Shown here piece after piece: positions 1 through 6,332 of a stretch of 6,332 nt of DNA. Numbering within the stretch: the first letter of the stretch is position 1; each line of letters begins with the position of its first letter. Under the pieces are notes generated by a model. The model was not told the DNA's origin. It ran no database searches and worked only from the letters and a program-made list of their open reading frames with translations. The stretch spans positions 1 through 6,332 of the forward strand of contig JAGVUH010000510.1 in assembly GCA_019136395.1 (NCBI GenBank), given 5' to 3'. The translations under genes were made by a program, and so were the position numbers. Source of the DNA: Gammaproteobacteria bacterium. Its GTDB lineage: Bacteria > Pseudomonadota > Gammaproteobacteria > Chromatiales > Chromatiaceae.

Positions 1-59
1 GCCCTATATCCTTTTTCCTTTGTTTTATCGACCTTCCGATTTGGCCGGAGGCCTCACGC
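1..59 (+). other. leuC upstream leader
   Basis: This short stretch ahead of leuC is clearly richer in A and T than the rest of the window and carries pyrimidine runs at about 11-27. That composition is what one expects of an intergenic or promoter region, but I cannot assign -35 and -10 boxes with confidence. I see no leader peptide with a run of leucine codons, so the visible part gives no sign of leucine attenuation. The promoter and any operator may lie upstream of the window. Confidence 0.5.
47..51 (+). promoter_or_regulatory. Shine-Dalgarno of leuC (GGAGG)
   Basis: GGAGG lies 8 nt before the ATG at 60, which is near-ideal spacing and supports that start. The motif sits inside the imperfect palindrome GGCC-GGA-GGCC (43-53), whose 4-bp stem could partly hide it; this is too short to claim as regulation. 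Confidence 0.75.
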
Positions 60-1463
60 ATGGCAGCCCAGACCCTGTATGACAAAATTTGGGACGAGCA
101 CCTCGTCCGCTATGACGCGGACGGCACGGCGCTCCTCTACATCGACCGCCAACTGGTCCACGAGGTCACCTCGCCCCAGGCCTTCGCCGGCTTGCGGCTG
201 GCGGGGCGCCAGCCCTGGCGGGCCCAGGCCAACCTGGCGGTGCCGGACCACAATGTCCCCACCAAGGACCGCCATCAGGGTATCGTCGACCCCGTCTCCC
301 GCCTCCAGGTGGAGACCCTGGGCCGCAATTGCGTCGAGTTCGGCATCACCGAGTTCGGCATGGGCGACCCGCGCCAGGGCATCGTCCATGTCATGGGTCC
401 GGAGCAGGGCTTCACCCTGCCGGGCATGACCATCGTCTGTGGCGATTCCCATACCTCCACCCACGGCGCCTTCGGCGCCCTGGCCTTCGGCATCGGCACC
501 TCCGAGGTGGAGCACGTGCTTGCCACCCAATGCCTGTTGCAGCGCAAGTCCAGGACCATGCTGGTGAGCGTCGATGGCCAGTTGGGGCGGGGCGTCACCG
601 CCAAGGACATCGTCTTGGCCATCATCGGCCAGATCGGTACCGCCGGCGGGACCGGCTACGTCATCGAGTTCGGCGGCTCCGCCATTCGTGACCTATCCAT
701 GGAGGGGCGCATGACGGTCTGTAACATGACCATCGAGGCCGGCGCCCGCGCCGGCCTGGTGGCGGTGGACGAAAAGACCATCGACTATGTCCGTGGCCGC
801 CCCTTCGCCCCCCAGGGTGACCTCTTCGAACAGGCCGCCACCCACTGGCGCACCCTGGTCAGCGACCCGGACGCCAAGTTCGACCGGGTGGTGCACCTGG
901 ACGCCGCGGCCATCAAGCCCCAGGTCACCTGGGGGACCTCGCCGGAGATGGTGGTGGCCATCGACGAGCGGGTGCCCAATCCCGCCGCCGAGCCGGACCC
1001 GACCAAGGCCGCCGGCATGCGTCGCGCCCTGGAGTACATGGGCCTGGAGGCGGGCACCCCCATCACTGAGATCCGCCCGGACAAGGTCTTCATCGGCTCC
1101 TGCACCAACTCACGCATCGAGGACCTACGCGCCGCCGCCGCGGTGGTCAAGGGCCGTAAGGTGGCCTCCAGCATCAAGCTGGCCCTGGTGGTCCCGGGCT
1201 CGGGCCCGGTCAAGGAACAGGCGGAGGCCGAGGGGCTGCACGAGATCTTCACCGCCGCCGGCTTCGAGTGGCGCGACCCGGGCTGCTCCATGTGTCTCGC
1301 CATGAACGCCGACCGACTGGAGCCGGGGGAGCGCTGCGCCTCCACCTCCAACCGCAACTTCGAGGGCCGGCAGGGGCCCGGCGGCCGCACCCACCTGGTG
1401 AGCCCGGCCATGGCCGCCGCCGCCGCCGTCACCGGCCACTTCGTCGACGCGCGCACCCTGTAA
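60..1463 (+). CDS. leuC: 3-isopropylmalate dehydratase, large subunit
   Basis: LeuC is the iron-sulfur subunit of cytoplasmic isopropylmalate isomerase. With LeuD it interconverts 2-isopropylmalate and 3-isopropylmalate through dehydration and rehydration in leucine synthesis. The 467-residue product matches the usual bacterial LeuC length. It opens with the family's [12 protein letters not shown] pattern (residues 5-16), followed by DHNVPT (63-68) and [12 protein letters not shown] (128-139), a conserved aconitase-superfamily active-site segment. The three ligands of the 4Fe-4S cluster are visible: Cys348 in GSCTNSR, and Cys409 and Cys412 in the CSMC motif. The end, with [10 protein letters not shown] and then [16 protein letters not shown], is typical. 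The ATG at 60 has GGAGG at 8 nt and gives the family's normal N-terminus. leuD follows after 24 nt, so the two subunits are very probably co-expressed. The alternatives, aconitase and homoaconitase, fit poorly given the length and the leuD/leuB neighbours. Confidence 0.97.
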   Translation: MAAQTLYDKIWDEHLVRYDADGTALLYIDRQLVHEVTSPQAFAGLRLAGRQPWRAQANLAVPDHNVPTKDRHQGIVDPVSRLQVETLGRNCVEFGITEFGMGDPRQGIVHVMGPEQGFTLPGMTIVCGDSHTSTHGAFGALAFGIGTSEVEHVLATQCLLQRKSRTMLVSVDGQLGRGVTAKDIVLAIIGQIGTAGGTGYVIEFGGSAIRDLSMEGRMTVCNMTIEAGARAGLVAVDEKTIDYVRGRPFAPQGDLFEQAATHWRTLVSDPDAKFDRVVHLDAAAIKPQVTWGTSPEMVVAIDERVPNPAAEPDPTKAAGMRRALEYMGLEAGTPITEIRPDKVFIGSCTNSRIEDLRAAAAVVKGRKVASSIKLALVVPGSGPVKEQAEAEGLHEIFTAAGFEWRDPGCSMCLAMNADRLEPGERCASTSNRNFEGRQGPGGRTHLVSPAMAAAAAVTGHFVDARTL

Positions 1464-1487
1464 GCGGCCCCGCCCGAGGATTCGATC

Positions 1488-2126
1488 ATGGAAAAATTCG
1501 CCGATTTCACCGGTAAGGTCTGCCCCCTGGACCGCGCCAACGTCGACACCGACGCCATCATCCCCAAGCAGTTTTTGAAGAGCATCGAGCGCACCGGCTT
1601 CGGGCCCAACCTCTTCGACGAATGGCGCTACCTGGACCGGGGCGAGCCCGGCCAGGACTGCACCCACCGGCCCCTGAACCCGGACTTCGTCCTCAACGAC
1701 CCGCGCTATGCCGGGGCCAGCATCCTGCTCACCCGGGAGAACTTCGGTTGCGGCTCCTCCCGCGAGCATGCCCCCTGGGCCCTGCTGGACTATGGCTTCC
1801 GCGTCATCCTGGCGCCGAGCTACGCCGACATCTTTTTTAACAACTGTTTCAAGAACGGCATCCTGCCCATCGTCCTCGATGGCGCCCGCATCGACGGGCT
1901 CTTCAGTCAGGCCGGCGGCCCCCAGGCCCTGGAGATCGAGGTCAATCTGCTGGCACAGACCCTGACCCCGACCGGGAGCAAGCCCATCCCCTTCGACATG
2001 GACCCCTTCCACAAGGAGTGCCTGCACAAGGGCCTGGACGACATCGGCCTGACCCTCCAGCACGTGGACACCATCCGCGCCTACGAGGCGCGGCGCAAGG
2101 CCGAGGCCCCCTGGCTGTTCGCCTGA
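1488..2126 (+). CDS. leuD: 3-isopropylmalate dehydratase, small subunit
   Basis: LeuD is the swivel-domain subunit that pairs with LeuC to complete isopropylmalate isomerase; it contributes substrate-recognition residues and has no cofactor of its own. The 212-residue product is in the range of proteobacterial LeuD. Conserved features are [13 protein letters not shown] (residues 17-29) near the N-terminus, then [17 protein letters not shown], with Cys88 in the GCGSSREH signature of the aconitase swivel domain, and [13 protein letters not shown] further on. The C-terminal [11 protein letters not shown] followed by YEARR is also typical. The ATG at 1488 is preceded by GAGGA (1476-1480) at 7 nt and yields the standard MEKF-type N-terminus. 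It lies 24 nt after leuC, consistent with one transcript. Confidence 0.97.
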   Translation: MEKFADFTGKVCPLDRANVDTDAIIPKQFLKSIERTGFGPNLFDEWRYLDRGEPGQDCTHRPLNPDFVLNDPRYAGASILLTRENFGCGSSREHAPWALLDYGFRVILAPSYADIFFNNCFKNGILPIVLDGARIDGLFSQAGGPQALEIEVNLLAQTLTPTGSKPIPFDMDPFHKECLHKGLDDIGLTLQHVDTIRAYEARRKAEAPWLFA

Positions 2127-2174
2127 ACTTTCCAACCAAACCCGATTTGAAGTAACGCATAGGCATCCACAGAC
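2127..2174 (+). other. leuD-leuB spacer
   Basis: This 48-nt gap is noticeably less GC-rich than the genes around it. No hairpin with a T tract is visible, so I see no terminator between leuD and leuB. It contains only a weak AGG (2161-2163) as a possible ribosome-binding site, 11 nt before the leuB start. The gap is too short to hold another gene. Confidence 0.6.
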
Positions 2175-3257
2175 GTGAGCAAACAGATTCTGATCCTGCC
2201 GGGTGACGGCATCGGCCCGGAGATCGTCGACGAGGCGGTCAAGATCCTCGCCTGCCTGCGCGACGAGCATGGCCTCGATATCGACATGGATGAGGCCCTG
2301 GTGGGCGGCGCCGCCATCGACGCCACCGGCGGCCCCCTGCCGGAGGCGACCCTGGAACTGGCGCGGGAGGCCGATGCCATCCTCCTCGGCGCCGTCGGCG
2401 GCCCCAAATGGGAGCCCCTGCCTTATGCGGTGCGCCCCGAGCGGGGCCTGCTGGGGCTGCGCGGTGGCTTGGGCCTCTTCGCCAACCTGCGCCCGGCCAT
2501 CCTCTATCCGCAACTCGCTGCCGCCTCCTCCCTGCGCCCGGAGATCGTCGCCGGCCTGGACATCGTCATCGTCCGCGAGCTGACCGGCGACATCTATTTC
2601 GGCAAGCCCCGTGGTACCCATGTCAACGAGGACGGCGAGCGGGTCGGCGTCAACACCATGGTCTATACCGAGTCGGAGATCCGCCGCATCTGCCGCGTCG
2701 CCTTCGACATCGCCCGCAAGCGCAACAGGCGCCTCTGCTCGGTGGACAAGGCCAACGTCCTGGAGTGCACCGAGCTCTGGCGCGACGTCGCCACCGAGGT
2801 GGGCGCCGACTATCCCGATGTGGCCCTCAGCCACATGTACGTCGACAACTGCGCCATGCAACTGGTGCGCAACCCGAAACAGTTCGACGTCATCGTTACT
2901 GGCAACATCTTCGGCGACATCCTCTCCGATGAGGCCTCCATGCTCACGGGCTCCATCGGTATGCTGCCCTCGGCCTCCCTGGACGAGCATGGCAAGGGCA
3001 TGTATGAGCCCATCCATGGCTCGGCACCGGACATCGCCGGCCAGGGCGTGGCCAATCCCCTGGCCACCATTCTCTCGGTGGCCATGATGCTGCGTTACAG
3101 TTTCGGCGACGAGGACAATGCCCGGCGCATCGAGCAGGCGGTCACCCAGGTCCTGGATCAGGGGCTGCGCACCGCCGATATCATGTCCCCGGGCATGCGC
3201 CAGGTGGGTACAAGTGAAATGGGCGACGCCGTGTTGGCGGCCCTGGGTCAGGAGTAA
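2175..3257 (+). CDS. leuB: 3-isopropylmalate dehydrogenase
   Basis: LeuB oxidatively decarboxylates 3-isopropylmalate to 4-methyl-2-oxopentanoate with NAD+ and Mg2+/Mn2+, the third dedicated step of leucine synthesis. It acts in the cytoplasm, normally as a homodimer. The 360-residue product has the usual length of bacterial LeuB. It starts with [12 protein letters not shown] and contains DIYFGKPRG with the catalytic Tyr141, SVDKANVLE with the catalytic Lys192, and metal-binding aspartates at 224 (VDNCAMQL), 248 and 252 (GDILSDEAS). GSAPDIAG near the C-terminus belongs to the NAD-binding region. The start is GTG: an in-frame TAG at 2160-2162 leaves this as the first possible start, and the next in-frame ATG would remove the GDGIGPE motif. 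The ribosome-binding site is weak. asd follows after 5 nt. Tartrate and isocitrate dehydrogenases share the fold, but the motifs and leuCD context make leuB secure. Confidence 0.97.
   Translation: MSKQILILPGDGIGPEIVDEAVKILACLRDEHGLDIDMDEALVGGAAIDATGGPLPEATLELAREADAILLGAVGGPKWEPLPYAVRPERGLLGLRGGLGLFANLRPAILYPQLAAASSLRPEIVAGLDIVIVRELTGDIYFGKPRGTHVNEDGERVGVNTMVYTESEIRRICRVAFDIARKRNRRLCSVDKANVLECTELWRDVATEVGADYPDVALSHMYVDNCAMQLVRNPKQFDVIVTGNIFGDILSDEASMLTGSIGMLPSASLDEHGKGMYEPIHGSAPDIAGQGVANPLATILSVAMMLRYSFGDEDNARRIEQAVTQVLDQGLRTADIMSPGMRQVGTSEMGDAVLAALGQE
3250..3254 (+). promoter_or_regulatory. Shine-Dalgarno of asd (AGGAG) inside the leuB end
   Basis: AGGAG overlaps the last codons of leuB and ends just before its TAA stop. 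It stands 8 nt before the asd ATG at 3263. A ribosome finishing leuB would cover this site, which suggests translational coupling of asd to leuB. Confidence 0.75.
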
Positions 3258-3262
3258 AGGCG

Positions 3263-4393
3263 ATGAGTCAGGTCGAGTGCAATCGGGTCGGTTTCGTTGG
3301 CTGGCGGGGCATGGTGGGCTCGGTCCTCATGGGCCGGATGCAGGAGGAAAATGACTTCGCGACCATTCCGGAACCGGTGTTCTTCACCACCTCCCAAGTC
3401 GGTCAGCCGGGTCCAGATGTGGGCAAGGGCGCCGCGCCCCTGCGGGACGCCAATGACCTGGAGGCCCTGGCCGCCCTGGATGTGATCGTTACCTGCCAGG
3501 GCGGCGACTACACCAAGGCCGTCTATCCCCAGTTGCGCGCCGCCGGCTGGCAGGGTTACTGGATCGATGCTGCCTCCAGCCTGCGCATGGCGCCGGACAG
3601 CACCATCATCCTCGACCCCGTCAATCTGGATGTCATCGAGGCGGCCCTGGCGGCGGGCAAGCGCGACTTCATCGGCGGCAACTGCACCGTCAGCCTGATG
3701 CTCATGGCCATCGGCGGTCTCTTCCACCACGACCTGGTGGAGTGGGTCACCTCCATGACCTATCAGGCCGCCTCCGGGGCCGGGGCCAAGAACATGCGTG
3801 AGCTCCTGTCCCAGATGGGCGCCCTGCATGCTGGCTGCGCCGACTTGCTGGCGGACCCGGCCTCGGCCATCCTCGATATCGACCGCGTCGTCACCAATAC
3901 CATGCACCGGGCCGATTTCCCCACGGACAACTTCGGCGCCCCCCTGGCCGGCAGCCTTATCCCCTGGATCGACACCGCCCTCGACAACGGCCAGAGCCGC
4001 GAGGAGTGGAAGGGGCTGGTGGAGACCAACAAGATCCTCGGCCGCCAGGATAACCCCATCCCCATCGACGGCACCTGCGTGCGCATCGGCGCCATGCGTT
4101 GCCACAGCCAGGGCCTGGTCATCAAGCTCAAGCAGCGGGCCCCCCTGGACGAATTGGTGGAGATGATCGCCGGCGCCAACGACTGGGTGAAGGTCATCCC
4201 CAACGAGCGGCCCGCCACCGTCGCCGGGCTGTCCCCCGCCGCCGTCACCGGCACCCTGACTGTGCCCGTTGGTCGGCTGCGCAAGCTCAACCTGGGCGAG
4301 GACTATCTCAACGCCTTCACCGTCGGTGATCAGTTGCTCTGGGGCGCCGCCGAGCCCCTGCGCCGCATGTTGCGGCTGCTACAGGAGCGCTGA
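3263..4393 (+). CDS. asd: aspartate-semialdehyde dehydrogenase
   Basis: Asd reduces L-4-aspartyl phosphate with NADPH to L-aspartate 4-semialdehyde in the cytoplasm. This is the branch point to lysine and diaminopimelate (hence peptidoglycan), threonine and methionine. The 376-residue product is close to the size of the E. coli enzyme and of the same class. It shows the NADP-binding loop [10 protein letters not shown] (residues 10-19), the catalytic nucleophile Cys141 in [24 protein letters not shown] with Gln168, and [12 protein letters not shown] with Arg274 and the catalytic base His281. The C-terminus, with the [19 protein letters not shown] stretch, is also typical. The ATG at 3263 has AGGAG at 8 nt and adds only a few residues before the conserved strand. 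The 5-nt gap after leuB implies one transcript. The asd-fimV order seen downstream is known from Pseudomonas. I see no missing residue or frameshift. Confidence 0.97.
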   Translation: MSQVECNRVGFVGWRGMVGSVLMGRMQEENDFATIPEPVFFTTSQVGQPGPDVGKGAAPLRDANDLEALAALDVIVTCQGGDYTKAVYPQLRAAGWQGYWIDAASSLRMAPDSTIILDPVNLDVIEAALAAGKRDFIGGNCTVSLMLMAIGGLFHHDLVEWVTSMTYQAASGAGAKNMRELLSQMGALHAGCADLLADPASAILDIDRVVTNTMHRADFPTDNFGAPLAGSLIPWIDTALDNGQSREEWKGLVETNKILGRQDNPIPIDGTCVRIGAMRCHSQGLVIKLKQRAPLDELVEMIAGANDWVKVIPNERPATVAGLSPAAVTGTLTVPVGRLRKLNLGEDYLNAFTVGDQLLWGAAEPLRRMLRLLQER

Positions 4394-4490
4394 GGGCAAC
4401 CGGGGGCCAGGTGCGGCTGATGCCCATGCCAGGGCTAACCACCCGCCAGCGCGGCGATTGCGCTCAGCCCGGCTGGACTGCCTGGACTGT
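4394..4490 (+). other. asd-fimV spacer
   Basis: This 97-nt gap holds one small stem-loop (AGCGC at 4448-4452 with GCGCT at 4460-4464, 7-nt loop) that lacks a T tract, so it is not a convincing terminator. No purine-rich Shine-Dalgarno precedes the ATG at 4491. The fimV frame is open through the gap back to 4260, and a TTG at 4458 is an alternative in-frame start. No promoter boxes stand out. Read-through from asd into fimV is possible. Confidence 0.5.
4473..4490 (+). repeat. 9-bp tandem duplication just before the fimV ATG
   Basis: Two adjacent 9-mers, CTGGACTGC and CTGGACTGT, differ only in the last base and abut the ATG at 4491. They occupy the place where a ribosome-binding site would be expected. 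The unit is a multiple of three and in the fimV frame, so it would encode Leu-Asp-Cys twice if translation began at the TTG at 4458. Confidence 0.8.
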
Positions 4491-6332
4491 ATGCCACGGC
4501 GCCTGAAGCGGGTTCCCGCTCCCGTCCTGGCCATCGCCCTGGCCCTGGCCCCCGGCTCGACCTGGGCCCTGGGTCTGGGCGGCATCCGGAGTGACTCGGC
4601 GCTCAACGAGCCCTTCCTGGGGCGTATCGAACTCAACGGCATCGCCCCCGAGGAACTGGATGCGGTCCAGGTGACCCTGGCCTCGGAGGCCGAGTTCACC
4701 AAGGCCGGTTCCCCTCGCCCCCACTTTCTCAGCCGCCTGACCTTCACCCCCGAGGTCTCCCCCGAGGGCCGGCTGCAGATCCGCGTCACCAGCCCCGAAC
4801 CCATCCGTGAGCCCTACCTGGACTTTCTGGTCGAGGTCACCTGGCCCCAGGGCCGGCTGGTCAAGGGGTATACCGTCCTCCTCGATCCCCCGACGACCCT
4901 GAACCGGCCTCCGCCCGCGGTGAAGGCCCCCCAGGTTTCCGCCCCTGGGGCGCGAAGCTCCCGCCCCGGAGAGGCACCCCTCCCTGTGGGGGGGGCGAGC
5001 CCCCCGTCCGGAATGTCCGCGGCGTCCGGGCCGCCGACTACGCCCGCCGCCGCAGCCGCGGCGGTTCCTAGCCTGGCGGGATCAGACCAGGCAATGAACA
5101 GGGGCGGTCCAGCCCCGGCGGCGCCACCGCCGGACTTTGGGCCGCCCCCGCCGGGCTATCCGCTCCGCTATGGCCCGGTCCCGAGTGGAGCCACCCTGAC
5201 CACCCTGGCGCGGCGCATGGCCCCCCCGGGGGCTAGTCGGGAGCAGACCGCCCTGGCCATCTTTCGCGCCAACCCGCATGCCTTCAGCGGTGGAGATATC
5301 AATCGGCTCAAGGCCGGGGTTCGTCTGGAGATTTCCCATCCCGGGCTGATCTTCGCCCTGGATGCCAAGACGGCCCGGCAATACTACCAGGCGGCCCAGA
5401 AGGGCCAGGCGCTCCCCCCGCTGCCCGGTCCGACTCTGGCTCCGGCTACGGCCTCGGCTGCGGAACCCTCGGCGGTGACGTCAGCATCCGGGCCAGACCG
5501 GTTGGAGATCGCCACGCGCCATCCGGCGGCGGAGGAGGGGAGCCGTCCAGCGGGGGAGGAGGCGAATGGTTCACCCCCCGTGACCGCCGCTTCCGTTCCC
5601 TCCACCAGCCCAGCCACCGATCTGGACAGCGCCCCAGCTCACTCCGCCAGTCCCGCCACCGGTATGGTCACCGGCGCACCTCCCGCGATGACCTCCGAGG
5701 GGCACCTGGGTCCCGATTTGGCCCTGGTCGAGCGCGAAATCCTGCTGGTGCGGGAGATGGCGGAGACGGGTCGTCAGGAGACGACCGAGTTACGGGGCCG
5801 CATCGACCGCCTTGAGACGCATCTTGGCGACATCAAGCGCCTGTTGGAGCTGAGTAACGCCCATTTGGCGGAGCTGCAGCGGCTTGGCATTGAGGCGCGT
5901 CTTGGTGATGAGGCGCGAGTCCCTGGCGAGGAGCGGAGCGGTGGTGAACGCGCGTCCATCCCGAGCCCCCCCGTGGTCGCGGCCGAGCCGGCGGCGGTGG
6001 ATGCCGTGGGCGCGAAGCCTGCTTCCCCGGAGGCCCTGATACCAGAGACGCAAGCGACGGTCGAACCTGAGCCGACGGTCAGGGAGGCGATCGCGCTTGA
6101 GCCCTTGACCAAGGAGGCGGGCTCGCCAGAGGCTGGGGCGTCGGCAACGGCGGAAAGCTCCCGCCCGCCAGCCGTTGCCGAATCTTCTGGGTTGCCGGCT
6201 GGGGCCGAGCCTCCCGTGCCGTCAGCCACCGCGGAACCTCCTTCGCCCCCCGTGGCCACCGTACCCGTGGCTCCTCCCGTGGAGCAAACGGCCCCACCTG
6301 CCAGGGAGCCCGTCAAGCCCGGGTCTTCTCCC
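4491..6332 (+). CDS. fimV: FimV/HubP-family polar landmark protein, 3' end missing
   Basis: The frame is open from the ATG at 4491 to the last base of the window, giving 614 codons without a stop. Residues 1-26 look like a Sec signal peptide (PRRLKR, a hydrophobic stretch, then STWA as a probable cleavage site). Mature protein starts LGLGGIRSDSALNEPF, the FimV N-terminal domain, which runs to about residue 134 with YLDFLVEVTWPQGRL (109-123) and VLLDPP. A Pro/Ala/Gly linker follows to about 226. Residues 227-281 (YGPVPSGATLTTLARR through FRANPHAFSGGDINRLKAG) form the FimV LysM-like peptidoglycan-binding domain. After another disordered linker, residues 409-466 form a likely coiled coil (LRGRIDRLETHLGDIKRLLEL). 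The rest is Pro/Ala/Glu-rich. The family's membrane segment and C-terminal TPR region would lie beyond the window. In Pseudomonas FimV supports type IV pilus assembly and twitching, and Vibrio HubP anchors polar proteins; a similar pole-organising role is inferred here. No clear Shine-Dalgarno is present. Confidence 0.92.
   Translation, partial: MPRRLKRVPAPVLAIALALAPGSTWALGLGGIRSDSALNEPFLGRIELNGIAPEELDAVQVTLASEAEFTKAGSPRPHFLSRLTFTPEVSPEGRLQIRVTSPEPIREPYLDFLVEVTWPQGRLVKGYTVLLDPPTTLNRPPPAVKAPQVSAPGARSSRPGEAPLPVGGASPPSGMSAASGPPTTPAAAAAAVPSLAGSDQAMNRGGPAPAAPPPDFGPPPPGYPLRYGPVPSGATLTTLARRMAPPGASREQTALAIFRANPHAFSGGDINRLKAGVRLEISHPGLIFALDAKTARQYYQAAQKGQALPPLPGPTLAPATASAAEPSAVTSASGPDRLEIATRHPAAEEGSRPAGEEANGSPPVTAASVPSTSPATDLDSAPAHSASPATGMVTGAPPAMTSEGHLGPDLALVEREILLVREMAETGRQETTELRGRIDRLETHLGDIKRLLELSNAHLAELQRLGIEARLGDEARVPGEERSGGERASIPSPPVVAAEPAAVDAVGAKPASPEALIPETQATVEPEPTVREAIALEPLTKEAGSPEAGASATAESSRPPAVAESSGLPAGAEPPVPSATAEPPSPPVATVPVAPPVEQTAPPAREPVKPGSSP
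4927..5006 (+). repeat. cluster of competing GC hairpins with a G8 run in fimV linker
   Basis: Several inverted repeats overlap here. CCCCAGG (4929-4935) pairs with CCTGGGG (4944-4950). GGGGCG (4947-4952) pairs with CGCCCC (4962-4967). CCCCTCCC (4977-4984) can pair with the G8 run (4988-4995) around a TGT loop, with one G-U pair. Six of those G (4990-4995) can instead pair with C6 (5000-5005). The region encodes the disordered linker between the FimV N-terminal and LysM-like domains, and the frame stays open through it. Pro/Gly/Ala coding in GC-rich DNA makes such pairings common, so function is not implied. Confidence 0.6.
5115..5133 (+). repeat. 7-bp inverted repeat in fimV linker
   Basis: CCGGCGG (5115-5121) and CCGCCGG (5127-5133) are perfect inverted arms around a 5-nt spacer. 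They encode Pro/Ala residues just before the LysM-like domain and may be only a by-product of composition. Confidence 0.5.
6141..6181 (+). repeat. perfect 11-bp inverted repeat in fimV distal linker
   Basis: TCGGCAACGGC (6141-6151) and GCCGTTGCCGA (6171-6181) are exact reverse complements separated by 19 nt. The spacer carries AAGCTCCCGCCC (6155-6166), a 12-mer also present at 4955-4966 in the first hairpin cluster. No T tract follows, so it is not an evident terminator, and the reading frame continues through it. Confidence 0.75.

Noticed and set aside
5..28. TATATC and TTTTAT as possible -10 boxes before leuC.
   Set aside because: No matching -35 at proper spacing can be judged with so little upstream sequence.
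1125..3017. A 630-codon antisense open frame spanning the end of leuC, leuD and most of leuB.
   Set aside because: It lies opposite three well-supported genes, its product is Gly/Ala/Val/Asp-rich without recognisable motifs, and such frames are expected opposite C-ending codons in GC-rich DNA.
3248..4105. A 285-codon antisense open frame opposite asd.
   Set aside because: It is a shadow of asd with the same biased composition and no recognisable domain or ribosome-binding support.
4448..4464. Possible terminator hairpin between asd and fimV.
   Set aside because: The stem is only 5 bp and no T tract follows.
4379..4804. Antisense frame covering the asd-fimV gap and the start of fimV.
   Set aside because: It overlaps the signal peptide and N-terminal domain of FimV, is Arg/Ala/Gly/Ser-rich, and has no recognisable motif.
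5221..5232. C7 followed by G5 within the LysM-like domain, as a frameshift or sequencing error site.
   Set aside because: The family motifs on both sides are in the same frame, so no shift is present.
5774..6316. Antisense open frame opposite distal fimV with Gly/Ser/Thr-rich, repeat-like product.
   Set aside because: The composition is the mirror of the Pro/Ala/Glu linker on the + strand, where the FimV frame is well supported.

Overview
The window is a GC-rich chromosomal segment with five genes, all on the + strand: leuC, leuD, leuB, asd and the first part of fimV. The proteins look like those of a gammaproteobacterium: the Asd is the GFxGWRGMVG-type enzyme of that class, the last gene has the N-terminal and LysM-like domains of FimV/HubP polar landmark proteins, and the leu-asd-fimV order is the one known from Pseudomonas and relatives. 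The high GC content and strong C-ending codon preference would fit a purple sulfur bacterium (Chromatiales) or a similar lineage, but I cannot place it more exactly from sequence alone.

Layout: positions 1-59 are a short AT-richer leader with a good Shine-Dalgarno. leuC (60-1463) and leuD (1488-2126) encode the two subunits of isopropylmalate isomerase. leuB (2175-3257, GTG start) encodes 3-isopropylmalate dehydrogenase. asd (3263-4393) follows leuB after only 5 nt and encodes aspartate-semialdehyde dehydrogenase. A 97-nt spacer without an evident terminator leads into fimV, which is open from 4491 to the last base of the window (614 codons, 3' end missing).

How the genes fit together: LeuCD and LeuB carry out the second and third dedicated steps of leucine synthesis; leuA is not in the window. 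Asd makes aspartate semialdehyde, the branch point to lysine/diaminopimelate, threonine and methionine. FimV is functionally separate: it is an envelope protein that binds peptidoglycan and organises the cell pole (type IV pili, flagella, chemosensory arrays). Its place behind asd is a conserved linkage rather than a shared pathway. Short gaps and the absence of terminators suggest that leuCDB-asd is one transcript, possibly reading into fimV.

I see no mobile element, CRISPR array, RNA gene or new defence-type system. The less ordinary signals are all in or near fimV: an in-frame 9-bp tandem duplication where its ribosome-binding site should be, a cluster of competing GC hairpins around a G8 run in its first linker, and a perfect 11-bp inverted repeat in its distal linker.
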